In this document: positions 1-8,142 of the stretch, piece after piece | Layout of the letters: each line of letters begins with the position of its first letter | Numbering within the stretch: the first letter of the stretch is position 1 | Origin: Serratia marcescens | GTDB lineage: Bacteria > Pseudomonadota > Gammaproteobacteria > Enterobacterales > Enterobacteriaceae | Assembly (NCBI RefSeq): GCF_029846115.1 | Contig: NZ_JARVZZ010000001.1 | Span: 3,100,001-3,164,000 of the forward strand | Direction: 5' to 3' | Length of the DNA stretch: 64,000 nucleotides | Made by a program: the position numbers and the translations under genes | The notes under the pieces: generated by a model | Databases searched by the model: none | Seen by the model: the letters and a program-made list of their open reading frames with translations, nothing else | Told to the model about the DNA's origin: nothing

Positions 1-1
1 C

Positions 2-814
2 GAAATGGCGCGGCTGATGGATATCGACCACCACGCTTTCGACTGCGGTGAGGTGAATGAGCCGGACGTGGCGGCGATGGAGGCGGTGCTGAAAAGCGAT
101 GCGCGTATCAGCCATATCGCCATGGTGCACTGCGAAACCACCACCGGCATGCTCAACCCGCTGCAGAAGGTCGCCGGCCTGGCGGCGCGCAACGGCAAGA
201 CCTTTATCGTCGATGCCATGAGCAGCTTCGGCGGCATCCCGCTGGATGTGGACGCGCTGGGCATCGATTTTCTGATCAGCTCCGCCAACAAATGCATTCA
301 GGGCGTGCCGGGGTTCGCTTTCGTCATCGCCCGCCGCAGCGAGCTGGAGAAATGCGCCGGCCGTTCACGCTCGCTGTCGCTGGATCTGTATGCCCAGTGG
401 CGCTGTATGGAAGACCAGGCCGGCAAATGGCGTTTCACGTCGCCGACCCACACCGTGTTGGCCTTTGCGCAGGCGCTGAAAGAGCTGGAACAAGAGGGCG
501 GCATTGCCGCGCGCCACCATCGATATCAAACCAATCAGCGGCGGCTGGTGGCGGGCATGCGCGACCTGGGCTTTGAGACTCTGCTCGATGAGGCGTTGCA
601 TTCGCCGATCATCACCGCGTTCTATTCGCCTAAGGCCGACACTTATCGCTTCGCCGAATTTTATCAGCGCCTGAAGCAGCAAGGGTTTGTGATCTATCCC
701 GGCAAAGTGTCGCAGAGCGATTGCTTCCGTATCGGCAACATCGGGGAAATTTACCCGCAAGATATCGAACGTTTGCTGGCGGCCGTCGGGCAGGCGATGT
801 ACTGGAATCAATAA
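2..814 (+). CDS. phnW: 2-aminoethylphosphonate--pyruvate transaminase, 5' end cut off by window
   Basis: PLP enzyme that moves the amino group of 2-aminoethylphosphonate to pyruvate, giving phosphonoacetaldehyde and alanine, the first step of AEP use as a phosphorus source. About 271 residues are visible; the family is usually near 367, so roughly the first quarter lies left of the window and the reading frame is open to base 2. The PLP-binding region is visible as [11 protein letters not shown] followed by [13 protein letters not shown], whose Lys is the expected Schiff-base residue. phnX follows 9 bases after the stop, so the two are almost certainly co-transcribed. The assignment rests on these motifs and on the phnX neighbour. 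Confidence 0.93.
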   Translation, partial: EMARLMDIDHHAFDCGEVNEPDVAAMEAVLKSDARISHIAMVHCETTTGMLNPLQKVAGLAARNGKTFIVDAMSSFGGIPLDVDALGIDFLISSANKCIQGVPGFAFVIARRSELEKCAGRSRSLSLDLYAQWRCMEDQAGKWRFTSPTHTVLAFAQALKELEQEGGIAARHHRYQTNQRRLVAGMRDLGFETLLDEALHSPIITAFYSPKADTYRFAEFYQRLKQQGFVIYPGKVSQSDCFRIGNIGEIYPQDIERLLAAVGQAMYWNQ

Positions 815-823
815 GGATTGACC

Positions 824-1633
824 ATGAAACAGATCAACGCAGTGATCCTCGACTGGGCCGGCACCACGGTGGACTTCGGTTCCTTTGCGCCAACGCAGAT
901 TTTTGTCGAGGCGTTCAAGCAAACCTTCGATATCGACATCAGCCTGGCGGAAGCGCGTATTCCGATGGGGCTGGGCAAATGGCAGCACATCGAGGCGCTG
1001 GGCAAGCTGCCGGCGGTCGACGCGCGCTGGCGGCAGAAGCTGGGCCGCTCTATGAGCCATCAGGACATCGACGCGCTGTATCAGGCGTTTATGCCGCTGC
1101 AAATCGCCAAAGTGATCGATTTCGCCGATCCCATCGAGGGCGTGCCGCAGGTGATTGCCGGGCTGCGCGAACAGGGCATTAAAATCGGCTCCTGCTCCGG
1201 TTATCCGCGTGCGGTGATGGAGGTGCTGGTGCCCGCCGCCGCGCAGCGCGGCTACGCGCCGGATTACTGGGTTGCCACTGACGATCTCGCGGCCGGCGGG
1301 CGGCCAGGGCCGTGGATGGCACTGCAGAATGCGATCGCGCTGGGCATCGATGCGGTGGCGCACTGCGTGAAGGTGGATGACGCGGTGCCGGGCATTCATG
1401 AAGGGCTGAACGCCGGAATGTGGAGCGTCGGATTGGCGCTGTCCGGCAACGAGTTCGGCGCGACCTGGCAGGAGTATCGCCGGATGGCGGCGGCAGAGAT
1501 CGAGCAGCGCCGCACGGCGGCCACCGATAAACTGTACGCGGCGGGCGCGCACTATGTGATAGACACGCTGGCGCAATTGCCGGGCGTGATCGCCGACATC
1601 AACCGGCGGCTGGCGAACGGCGAGCGGCCGTAA
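824..1633 (+). CDS. phnX: Phosphonoacetaldehyde hydrolase (phosphonatase)
   Basis: HAD-superfamily enzyme that splits phosphonoacetaldehyde, the PhnW product, into acetaldehyde and phosphate. Seen: HAD motif I as [12 protein letters not shown] with nucleophile Asp10, the cap-domain Lys52 in [11 protein letters not shown] that forms the substrate imine in this family, motif [10 protein letters not shown] and the acidic motif KVDDAVPGI. The start is ATG 824, preceded by AAGGA; an in-frame TTG at 818 lies inside the ribosome-site spacing and is unlikely. The length of 269 residues matches the family. With phnW it makes a complete two-step AEP catabolic module; any transport genes would be outside the window. 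Confidence 0.95.
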   Translation: MKQINAVILDWAGTTVDFGSFAPTQIFVEAFKQTFDIDISLAEARIPMGLGKWQHIEALGKLPAVDARWRQKLGRSMSHQDIDALYQAFMPLQIAKVIDFADPIEGVPQVIAGLREQGIKIGSCSGYPRAVMEVLVPAAAQRGYAPDYWVATDDLAAGGRPGPWMALQNAIALGIDAVAHCVKVDDAVPGIHEGLNAGMWSVGLALSGNEFGATWQEYRRMAAAEIEQRRTAATDKLYAAGAHYVIDTLAQLPGVIADINRRLANGERP

Positions 1634-1651
1634 CGACCGAACACGGGGCAT

Positions 1652-1683
1652 AAAAAAACCAGGGATAATCCCCGGTTTTTCGT
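1652..1683. terminator. Rho-independent terminator between phnX and tcyP
   Basis: An A-tract, a stem of about 11 bp (AAAAACCAGGG pairing with CCCCGGTTTTT, one mismatch) and a T-tract. It lies between convergent genes and can serve both. Confidence 0.8.
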
Positions 1684-1695
1684 TTTGAGACGGCG

Positions 1696-3087
1696 TTAAC
1701 GGTGAGCCAATTCGACTTCGTCTTCGCTGTCCATCACGGCTTTGTCGGTTTGTTTCATCAGCTGGCTGGTGATGGTGCCCGCCGCCATGGAGCCGTTGAC
1801 GTTCAGCGCGGTACGGCCCATGTCGATCAGCGGTTCGACCGAAATCAGCAAGGCGACCAGCGTCACCGGCAGGCCCATCGCCGGCAGCACGATCAGCGCG
1901 GCGAAAGTGGCGCCGCCGCCCACGCCCGCCACGCCGGCGGAGCTGATGGTGACGATGCCGACCAGGGTGGCGATCCACACCGGATCCAGCGGGTTGATGC
2001 CGACGGTCGGCGCAACCATCACCGCCAGCATCGCCGGGTAGAGGCCCGCACAGCCGTTCTGGCCGATGGTGGCACCGAACGACGCTGAGAAGCTGGCGAT
2101 GGATTCCGGCACGCCCAGGCGGCGGGTCTGCGCTTCCACGTTCAATGGAATGCTGGCGGCGCTCGAGCGGCTGGTGAAGGCGAAGGTGATCACCGGCCAC
2201 ACCTTGCGGAAGAACTTCATCGGGTTAACGCCGGTGAAGGCCAGCAGGACAGCGTGTACCACGAACATGATGGCCAGACCGATGTACGAGGCCACCACGA
2301 AGCTGCCGAGTTTGACGATGTCGTGAATGTTGGAACCGGCGACCACTTTGGTCATCAGCGCCAGCACGCCGTACGGCGTCAGTTTCATGACCAGGCGCAC
2401 CAGCTTCATCACCCAGGCCTGCAGGGTGTCGATAGCGACCAGCACGCGCTCGCCTTTCGGCTTGTCGTCTTTCAGCAGCTGCAGCGACGCCACGCCGAGG
2501 AAGGTGGCGAAAATCACCACGCTAATGATAGACGTCGGGCTGGCCCCGGTCAGATCGGCGAACGGGTTTTTCGGAATGAACGACAGCACCATCTGCGGCA
2601 CGGTCAGGTCGGCCAGTTTACCCACGTAGTTGGTCTGGATCGCCGTCAGGCGCGCGCTTTCCTGCGCGCCCTGCACCAGGCCTTCGGCGGTCAGGCCGAA
2701 CAGGTTGGTGACCAGCACGCCCACCAGCGCCGAGATCAGCGTGGTGAACAGCAGCGTACCGATAGTCAGGACGCTGATTTTGCCCAGAGAAGAGGCGTTG
2801 TGCAGCTTGGCCACCGCGCTCAGGATCGAGGCGAACACCAGCGGCATGACGATCATTTGCAGCAGTTGCACATAGCCGTTGCCGACGATGTTGAACCAGC
2901 TGATGGATTCTTTCAGTACCGGGTTGTCGGCGCCGTACACCAGCTGCAGGCCCAGGCCGAACACCACGCCGACCACCAGGCCGACCAGCACTTTTTTCGC
3001 CAGGCTCCATTGCTTGTGGCGGGTTTGCGCCAACAGCAACAGGAGCGCGACAAACACCAGCACGTTAATCACGAGCGGAAGATTCAT
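1696..3087 (-). CDS. tcyP: L-cystine symporter TcyP (YdjN), DAACS family
   Basis: Sodium/proton-coupled carrier of the dicarboxylate/amino acid:cation symporter (DAACS) family that imports L-cystine across the inner membrane. The 463 residues match the E. coli TcyP length. Many hydrophobic segments are evident, with the serine-rich stretch [11 protein letters not shown] and the glycine-rich stretch AGVAGVGGG typical of re-entrant loops in this family. ATG 3087 ([12 protein letters not shown]) is chosen over the in-frame upstream Met at 3102 because it matches the homologue N-terminus. It is followed by ydjM upstream in the same orientation, as in E. coli. The homologue is CysB-controlled in E. 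coli; I could not identify a CysB site here. Confidence 0.93.
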   Translation of the reverse strand: MNLPLVINVLVFVALLLLLAQTRHKQWSLAKKVLVGLVVGVVFGLGLQLVYGADNPVLKESISWFNIVGNGYVQLLQMIVMPLVFASILSAVAKLHNASSLGKISVLTIGTLLFTTLISALVGVLVTNLFGLTAEGLVQGAQESARLTAIQTNYVGKLADLTVPQMVLSFIPKNPFADLTGASPTSIISVVIFATFLGVASLQLLKDDKPKGERVLVAIDTLQAWVMKLVRLVMKLTPYGVLALMTKVVAGSNIHDIVKLGSFVVASYIGLAIMFVVHAVLLAFTGVNPMKFFRKVWPVITFAFTSRSSAASIPLNVEAQTRRLGVPESIASFSASFGATIGQNGCAGLYPAMLAVMVAPTVGINPLDPVWIATLVGIVTISSAGVAGVGGGATFAALIVLPAMGLPVTLVALLISVEPLIDMGRTALNVNGSMAAGTITSQLMKQTDKAVMDSEDEVELAHR

Positions 3088-3268
3088 CCCCAATGTCTCC
3101 AATAATCTTTCTTATAAAAACGACTACGCATCACGTATGTCGCGATGTAAATATCGTAACAGTTTGCCGAGTGGCCTACTTATATCCAAATGGAATTTGA
3201 TATAGCTTTTTGTGTGTTTTTGTTCGTTTTATATACATGAAGGTGATGAGTTGAGCGGATTTTTGTGA

Positions 3269-3817
3269 TCAGAGTCTAATATTTCTGATTTGCTCGACAT
3301 AGGATTGCACCGGCAGGGTGAAATCACCTTGCCAACAGATGGCAAACGCCACCAGGCACAGGCACAGCACGCGCTCGAGCTGATTGCCTTTTTGCGAGTT
3401 GAGCAGCGGCAGGCGAAAACGCCAGCGGCATGGCCACAGCAGCGGAACGCCGGCGGGAGTGAGCATATCGGCCAGCAGATGGCTGAAGTAACCGATGATC
3501 ATGGCGTGCAGCGCGTCGGCCGGGATCGGCCAGCTGCGCGGCACGTCCAGTTGGAACAGCGCCATGCCGCCGGCGATCGCCAGCAGGCTATGGGTGAAGC
3601 CGCGGTGGCCGAAGGCGCGGGCGATGGGCAGGGCAATCCAGCGCAGACGCTGACCCAACACCGATTTAGGGTGATCGATGTCCGGCAGCAACGAGGTCAG
3701 CAGCGCGGCGGGTATGATGTGCCACCAGTCGCCGGTAGCCAGCTCTGGCGTGACTTCCGCCTTCTTGGCGAAGATCGCGCAAGCGACAGAGAAAATAAGA
3801 TGTCCTTCCGCGGTCAT
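3269..3817 (-). CDS. ydjM: YdjM, inner-membrane DUF457-type protein of the SOS regulon
   Basis: Integral membrane protein of the DUF457 (metal-dependent hydrolase-like) family; its biochemical role is unknown. Conserved polar motifs sit between hydrophobic helices: LLPDIDHPKS, HRGFTHSLLA and HLLADMLTPAGVPLLWP, whose His and Asp residues are the presumed metal ligands. The length of 182 residues is close to the E. coli protein. A LexA-like operator lies 22 bases upstream of the start, fitting the known DNA-damage induction of E. coli ydjM. The neighbours tcyP and hxpB are the same as in E. coli, which supports orthology. Confidence 0.88.
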   Translation of the reverse strand: MTAEGHLIFSVACAIFAKKAEVTPELATGDWWHIIPAALLTSLLPDIDHPKSVLGQRLRWIALPIARAFGHRGFTHSLLAIAGGMALFQLDVPRSWPIPADALHAMIIGYFSHLLADMLTPAGVPLLWPCRWRFRLPLLNSQKGNQLERVLCLCLVAFAICWQGDFTLPVQSYVEQIRNIRL

Positions 3818-3839
3818 GCTGTTGCGATTCCGGCTGGTA

Positions 3840-3859
3840 AACTGTTAATTTATCCAGTA
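3840..3859 (-). promoter_or_regulatory. LexA (SOS) box upstream of ydjM
   Basis: The minus strand reads TACTGGATAAATTAACAGTT against the LexA consensus TACTGTATATATATACAGTA. The CTG and CAG ends and the 16-base spacing are kept, with CTGG in place of CTGT on one side. Its position just upstream of ydjM agrees with the known SOS control of this gene in E. coli. Confidence 0.75.
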
Positions 3860-4152
3860 TATGGGAAAATTCCCAGTAGTGGAAGCAGTTACCCTGTAAC
3901 CAATTGTTTATTTTTCCCGGTTTTACAACGGCTTGTTACGGCAATGCGTAACAAATCATCGATTTTGACGGGTGAGAATAAAAAGCGGGCGATAGGCGGT
4001 GCAGAACGGAGAGAAACGAAGGCGGTTTTCAGTGTGCGGCGGCGGGAGGAAGCGGCGGCCGCGAAGAGCGCTGCGTGGCAGTGACAACGCTACGCGGGCC
4101 GTCGCTTTCCCTGCCGCCCAGCATAATAACAACAGCATGCCAATTCAATAAT

Positions 4153-4171
4153 AATGAAACACTGTTTCGTT
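4153..4171. promoter_or_regulatory. KdgR-like palindromic operator without an obvious target gene
   Basis: The sequence AATGAAACACTGTTTCGTT is a near-perfect palindrome about a central base and agrees at 17 of 19 positions with the enterobacterial KdgR form AATGAAACATTGTTTCATT. No pectin or hexuronate gene is adjacent: ydjM starts about 335 bp to the left, and to the right lies the 3' end of the convergent hxpB. Confidence 0.45.
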
Positions 4172-4242
4172 TGTTTTGCAGCACGGATCCCTTTTATGCC
4201 GTAGAGCCGCAAAGCCAGGGCGCCGGTGGCCGACGCCGCAGG

Positions 4243-4908
4243 TCAGGCAAAATGGGCGGGGGTGAGCTGTTCCAGGGTCTCCAACTGGTGGTCCGCCAAC
4301 GCCCAGCGCGGATCGTGGCGGTATTCGGCGGCCGGGATCACGATGGAACGCATGCGCGCGGCCTTGGTGGCGATCATGCCGTTAAAGGAGTCTTCCAGCG
4401 TGATGCAGCGCAGCGGATCGCTGCCCAGCCGTTCGGCGGCGATCAGGTAGACCTCCGGGTGCGGTTTGCTGTACGGCAGGTATTCGGCGGAAACCAGCTG
4501 ATCGAAGTAGCCCTCAAGATCGAACATCTTCAGCACCTGCTGTTGCATGTGCAGCGGCGAGGCGGAGGCGAGGCCGATATTCAGCCCCTGCTCGCGGCAT
4601 AGCTCCAGCGCCTGGCGGACGCCCGGCAGCAGCGGGCGTGTCTCGTGCACCAGCTCGATGGCGCGCTCGATAATCCGCGCCGACACCTCATCGAGCGAAA
4701 CCCCTTGCCAGGGCATCGCCTGGTACCACATCTTCACCACCAGATCGATGCGCAGCCCCAGGGTGTCCGGCAGTTTGTGGCGATCGGACAGATCCAGACC
4801 CAACGCGCCGAAGATATCCAGCTCGGCCTGCAGCCACAGCGGTTCCGAATCGATCAACAAGCCGTCCATATCAAAAATTGCGGTTTCAATGCGTTGCGAA
4901 TAAGCCAT
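4243..4908 (-). CDS. hxpB: Hexitol/2-deoxyglucose-6-phosphate phosphatase HxpB (YniC)
   Basis: Cytoplasmic HAD-family phosphatase that hydrolyses sugar phosphates such as 2-deoxyglucose-6-phosphate and hexitol phosphates. All four HAD motifs are visible: IFDMDGLLIDSEP near the N-terminus (nucleophile Asp13, acid/base Asp15), LASASP, the Lys of YSKPHPEVYL and the acidic LEDSFNGM. The length of 221 residues is typical. ATG 4908 is preceded by AGGAG about 10 bases away. Its place between ydjM and yniB matches E. coli yniC. Confidence 0.92.
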   Translation of the reverse strand: MAYSQRIETAIFDMDGLLIDSEPLWLQAELDIFGALGLDLSDRHKLPDTLGLRIDLVVKMWYQAMPWQGVSLDEVSARIIERAIELVHETRPLLPGVRQALELCREQGLNIGLASASPLHMQQQVLKMFDLEGYFDQLVSAEYLPYSKPHPEVYLIAAERLGSDPLRCITLEDSFNGMIATKAARMRSIVIPAAEYRHDPRWALADHQLETLEQLTPAHFA

Positions 4909-4972
4909 TAACGGTTAACTCCTGCCGGCGCGGGTGAATGTGCCCGATACTCTATCATCGCCGGTGGCGAGA

Positions 4973-6253
4973 CTAAAATCTTTGCCTGCGCGTTTGGCTT
5001 TTGCCAAAGCGAAGGATATTCCACATCTCGCGCAACTTTAGCCACCAGCGTTGGTGTTGACGCTCGGTGACCTGTTGCAACATGCGCGCATAGTCCAGTA
5101 CCAACCCCGGCGTCCAGGTCATGCTTTCGCCACGGCTGCGCAGTACCGCCAGCATCCACAGGTTGGGATCCAGCACCAGTAACAGAAAACGGCGCCACAG
5201 ATGTTTATCGCCCAGCACGCCCTCCAGCGCACTGTCGAGCGCGCCGATGACCGTGGTGGAACAGTTGCGCCGGGTCAGGTTGTAAGTTGCGTCCTGCCGA
5301 TACCGCAACCAGAATGCGCGCAGCGCCACCGGGTTATAGCGATAGAACTGAATTTTCTTGTCCGGGGGGCACCAGGCGGCGATCTCGCCCGACAGGTCGG
5401 GCAGGAAACGTCCGTCGACGTTGTTCTGTTCGCCGGCATGCAACAACTGGCGGAAATCCTGAACGGAATGGCTGATGTCGTTGAGGGGGTAGTGACTGAT
5501 ATACACATCCGGCGCAAGCGCCAGGGCGGCATGACCGGTGGAGATATTGCCACCGTCGTCGACCGCCGCGATGTATCGGTCGACGATGTAACGCCGACGC
5601 GGATCTTTAGCCGCACCAATCGGTGTCCAGACATACACCGTGAGCGGCGCAGCCTCATCCGCCGGGTGCGGAGGCTGCCGGGTTGGGTGCTGATTCAGAG
5701 AAAAGCTTGTCAGTCTCCGGGCGATACGCAATAAAGCCCAGCCGGAAAGCACCATCATTACACCGAGGCAAAAGGGCACCGTCATCCGATGCGGCGCCGG
5801 CCAGCCGACAAAAATCATCAACGAAAGCAGGATCTCGCCGCCGCCCGCCAGCGCCACGGTTTTCCATCGGCTGTGTTGAATCACCGTAGAGGAGGCGATG
5901 CGCACGGCGCCGTCGAGCAGCAGCGCGCTGCCAAACACCACGGTGGCGACGATGTTATCGTCTGCGGGCACGTCCAACATTAAAAAGGCCATAAACACGA
6001 AGCCCAGCCCCTTAAGCAGCACCGGCCGGCTGGCCGAAGAGCCGATCACCAGCGCGGCGGATATCGCCACCAGCCCCTCCAGCGCCAGGATGATCGCCAG
6101 CGCATCCAGCGCCAGTACGGACCGGCCATCCTGCAGGATGTCGAACAGCATCAGCGCCCCTGCGGCTATCCACAGCCAACCGAACAGCACCAGCAGGCGG
6201 CGCTGGCCGTGCAGCGCCTGCGCGCCCAGCAATAAGATAATCAGTCGAATCAT
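4973..6253 (-). CDS. HdeD-like membrane domain fused to a permuted papain-fold (NlpC/P60-like) domain
   Basis: Two-part protein of 426 residues, function unknown. Residues 1-180 hold about six hydrophobic helices arranged like the HdeD acid-resistance membrane family. After a Pro-rich linker (about 187-203) a soluble domain follows with TGHAALAL (His241) and TRRNCSTTVIGALD (Cys331). A His-then-Cys order with these flanks is characteristic of circularly permuted NlpC/P60 (LRAT/YiiX-like) cysteine hydrolases, which act on amide, thioester or lipid-ester bonds. The start has AGAGG in front, and a 12-bp palindrome lies at 6273-6284. It sits between hxpB and divergent yniB, where E. coli has no such gene. 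Domain naming is inference from motifs. Confidence 0.7.
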   Translation of the reverse strand: MIRLIILLLGAQALHGQRRLLVLFGWLWIAAGALMLFDILQDGRSVLALDALAIILALEGLVAISAALVIGSSASRPVLLKGLGFVFMAFLMLDVPADDNIVATVVFGSALLLDGAVRIASSTVIQHSRWKTVALAGGGEILLSLMIFVGWPAPHRMTVPFCLGVMMVLSGWALLRIARRLTSFSLNQHPTRQPPHPADEAAPLTVYVWTPIGAAKDPRRRYIVDRYIAAVDDGGNISTGHAALALAPDVYISHYPLNDISHSVQDFRQLLHAGEQNNVDGRFLPDLSGEIAAWCPPDKKIQFYRYNPVALRAFWLRYRQDATYNLTRRNCSTTVIGALDSALEGVLGDKHLWRRFLLLVLDPNLWMLAVLRSRGESMTWTPGLVLDYARMLQQVTERQHQRWWLKLREMWNILRFGKSQTRRQRF

Positions 6254-6272
6254 GACGGCCTCTGACTTAACG

Positions 6273-6284
6273 GATAACGTTATC
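6273..6284. promoter_or_regulatory. 12-bp perfect palindrome in the divergent promoter region
   Basis: GATAACGTTATC is self-complementary and sits 20 bases upstream of the HdeD-fusion start, with yniB on the other side. It resembles LacI-type operator cores (AACGTT), but no regulator can be named. Confidence 0.3.
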
Positions 6285-6438
6285 TCTTCAATGATAGTGC
6301 GCGAACGTCGTTAAGCAGTTGATTTCGGCGAATTCGGCTAAGCTTGTAGCACAGCGGGAATGAAGAAAACGGTGGGCGAGTTTCGCCAACTGCAGGTAGA
6401 CTTAGCCGATTCGGTTACGTCGCTAACAAGGGGAACAC

Positions 6439-6999
6439 ATGACGTATCAACAGGCCGGGCGTATCGCCATTTTGAAACGCATTCTGGGATGGGTAGTTTT
6501 TATTCCGGCGTTGCTGTCGACGCTGATTTCCGTGCTGGGCTTTGTCTATCAACACAGTGAAAAAACCAAGGGCATCAACGCGGTGATGCTGGATTTTGTC
6601 CATGTGATGGTGGACATGGTGCGTTTCAATACGCCGTTCCTGAATCTTTTCTGGTACAACTCGCCGGTGCCTGATGTGGATAAAAGCCTGTTCAGCGGCG
6701 CCAATCTGATGTTCATCATCATCTACATACTGATCTTCGTCGGGCTGGCGCTGCAGGCTTCCGGCGCGCGCATGTCGCGCCAGGTCAAGTTCATCCGCGA
6801 AGGGTTGGAAGACCAGATGATCCTGGAGCAGGCCAAGGGCAGCGAAGGACACACGCGCCAGCAGCTGGAGGCGCGCATCACGCTGCCACACCACACCATC
6901 TTCCTGCAGTATTTCCCGCTGTATATCCTGCCGATCGTGATTGCGGTGATCGCCTGGTTCGTGATCCGCCTGTTGGGGCAATTGGCCGGCGCGGCCTGA
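6439..6999 (+). CDS. yniB: YniB family inner-membrane protein
   Basis: Uncharacterised inner-membrane protein of 186 residues. Three hydrophobic segments are visible at about residues 15-37, 92-112 and 150-178, with a charged cytoplasmic-looking region between the second and third (KFIREGLEDQMILEQAK). ATG 6439 has AGGGGAACAC in front. It lies between hxpB and yniA as in E. coli, and the sequence pattern matches YniB. No function is established for the family. Confidence 0.87.
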   Translation: MTYQQAGRIAILKRILGWVVFIPALLSTLISVLGFVYQHSEKTKGINAVMLDFVHVMVDMVRFNTPFLNLFWYNSPVPDVDKSLFSGANLMFIIIYILIFVGLALQASGARMSRQVKFIREGLEDQMILEQAKGSEGHTRQQLEARITLPHHTIFLQYFPLYILPIVIAVIAWFVIRLLGQLAGAA

Positions 7000-7008
7000 G
7001 CCATGAAC

Positions 7009-7028
7009 GGGGCGCCGAGCGGCGCCCC
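7009..7028. terminator. GC-rich hairpin between convergent yniB and yniA
   Basis: GGGGCGCC-GAGC-GGCGCCCC forms an 8-bp perfect stem. There is no T-run, so termination strength is uncertain, but the position between convergent stops is typical. Confidence 0.55.
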
Positions 7029-7034
7029 GGAACG

Positions 7035-7904
7035 TTACGACGCCTCGGGTTGCAACAGCGCTTCCACCGCGCGTTGCGCAGCCACCAGATGCTGGCCGCC
7101 GAACAGGTTGCTGCGGTTGAGCAGATAGTACAGCTGATACAGCGGCTGGCGCTCGATAAACCCGGCACCCAGCGGCCACACGCTCTGATAGCCGTCGTAG
7201 ATCTGCGGCGGCAGTTCCGGATACAGCGGCAGCATCGCCAAATCGCACTCTCGGTCGCCCCAGTAACTGGCCGGGTCGAACAGAATCGGCCCGTGGGCGG
7301 TCATCGCGCAGTTGCCCGGCCACAGGTTGCCGTGCAGCAGGGAAGGCTGCGGCTGGTGGTGCTGCAAGCGCAGATACACCCGATCGACGATGTCGTCGAT
7401 GTCACCGAAGGTCATGCCTTTCTCCGCCGCCAGCTGCAGCTGCCAGCCGATGCGCTGCTCAGCGAAGAATTCCGACCAGCGGCGCTGCCAGGCATTGGGT
7501 TGCGGGGTGGTGGTCAGATCGCTGTCGAAGTCGAGACCGAACTGCGGTTGCTCGCTCCACTGGTGCAGGTGCGCCAGCTGCTGGCCCAGGCAGTAGGCGC
7601 CGTGGGCGTCGAGGGGTTTCAGCTGCTGATACTCCAGCAGCAGGAAGCTGTAGTCGCGATCGCTGCCGACGCCGTACACTTCCGGCACCCGCACGCTTTT
7701 GCTGCGCGCCAGCAACGCCAGCTGATCGGCCTCGGCGGTGAATATCGGCAGTTGTTCACGGGCGTCGCATTTCACGAACACTTCGTTGTCACCGTAACTC
7801 ACGCGCCACGCCGGGTGAATGTCGCCCCCGGGCAGTTCAATCCTTTCGCGTATCTCTGCGCTGCCAAGATGTTCACTTAACAGACGGCTAACGGCTTGCC
7901 ACAT
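7035..7904 (-). CDS. yniA: Ketoamine (fructosamine) kinase YniA, catalytic Asp replaced by Asn
   Basis: Member of the fructosamine/ketoamine-3-kinase family, which phosphorylates sugars attached to amines by glycation so that they detach. The 289 residues match the usual length, with the N-terminal nucleotide-binding Lys in VFVKCDARE and the C-terminal metal site FDPASYWGDRECDLAML. The catalytic loop, normally HGDLWxGN in this family, reads HGNLWPGN here: codon AAC at 7326-7328 puts Asn at position 193 where the catalytic base Asp is expected. Everything else looks intact. Either activity is reduced, or this lineage uses a variant loop. The place next to yniB matches E. coli. Confidence 0.88.
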   Translation of the reverse strand: MWQAVSRLLSEHLGSAEIRERIELPGGDIHPAWRVSYGDNEVFVKCDAREQLPIFTAEADQLALLARSKSVRVPEVYGVGSDRDYSFLLLEYQQLKPLDAHGAYCLGQQLAHLHQWSEQPQFGLDFDSDLTTTPQPNAWQRRWSEFFAEQRIGWQLQLAAEKGMTFGDIDDIVDRVYLRLQHHQPQPSLLHGNLWPGNCAMTAHGPILFDPASYWGDRECDLAMLPLYPELPPQIYDGYQSVWPLGAGFIERQPLYQLYYLLNRSNLFGGQHLVAAQRAVEALLQPEAS

Positions 7905-8106
7905 GGTATTTCCCCCTCTGTGCTGCCTGATAATTCATTAGGTTAGCGTCTTTCCCGTGGTGAAAACACGACGCGGCGCACAGCCGGCGTCAAAGGTGGC
8001 GATTTTTTCAGCGCCTCGCCAGCTCAAAGTATATACCCTATTGATTAATTTAAGCGCAATACCGGTTGCAACTTGATGACAACGGATAAGCGAGCAGGGG
8101 AAACAG

Positions 8107-8132
8107 GATGCGGCGGGGATCACCGCCGCATC
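8107..8132 (-). terminator. Terminator downstream of sitD
   Basis: A perfect 10-bp stem, GATGCGGCGG pairing with CCGCCGCATC, sits 11 bases past the sitD stop on the minus strand, followed by CTGTTTCC. The tail is weakly T-rich. Confidence 0.6.
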
Positions 8133-8142
8133 AGAGGGGCGC

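Larger units (their letters stand above)
3818..4242. other. Gene-free stretch of about 425 bp upstream of ydjM
   Basis: This stretch holds the ydjM LexA box, a small inverted repeat TGGGAA-AA-TTCCCA at 3862-3875 and a KdgR-like palindrome at 4153-4171. A 60-codon minus-strand frame at 3956-4138 has no recognisable protein features. No convincing gene was seen. Confidence 0.5.

Noticed and set aside
365..2200. A 611-codon minus-strand frame across phnW, phnX and tcyP
   Set aside because: It crosses a terminator and three real genes, has low-complexity Arg/Gly composition and no recognisable motif.
3956..4138. A 60-codon minus-strand frame beginning next to the KdgR-like palindrome
   Set aside because: Tempting because of the operator, but there is no ribosome site and the product is Arg/Pro-rich without structure.
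7938..8123. A 61-codon minus-strand frame between yniA and sitD
   Set aside because: It runs through the sitD terminator hairpin and has no ribosome site or protein features.
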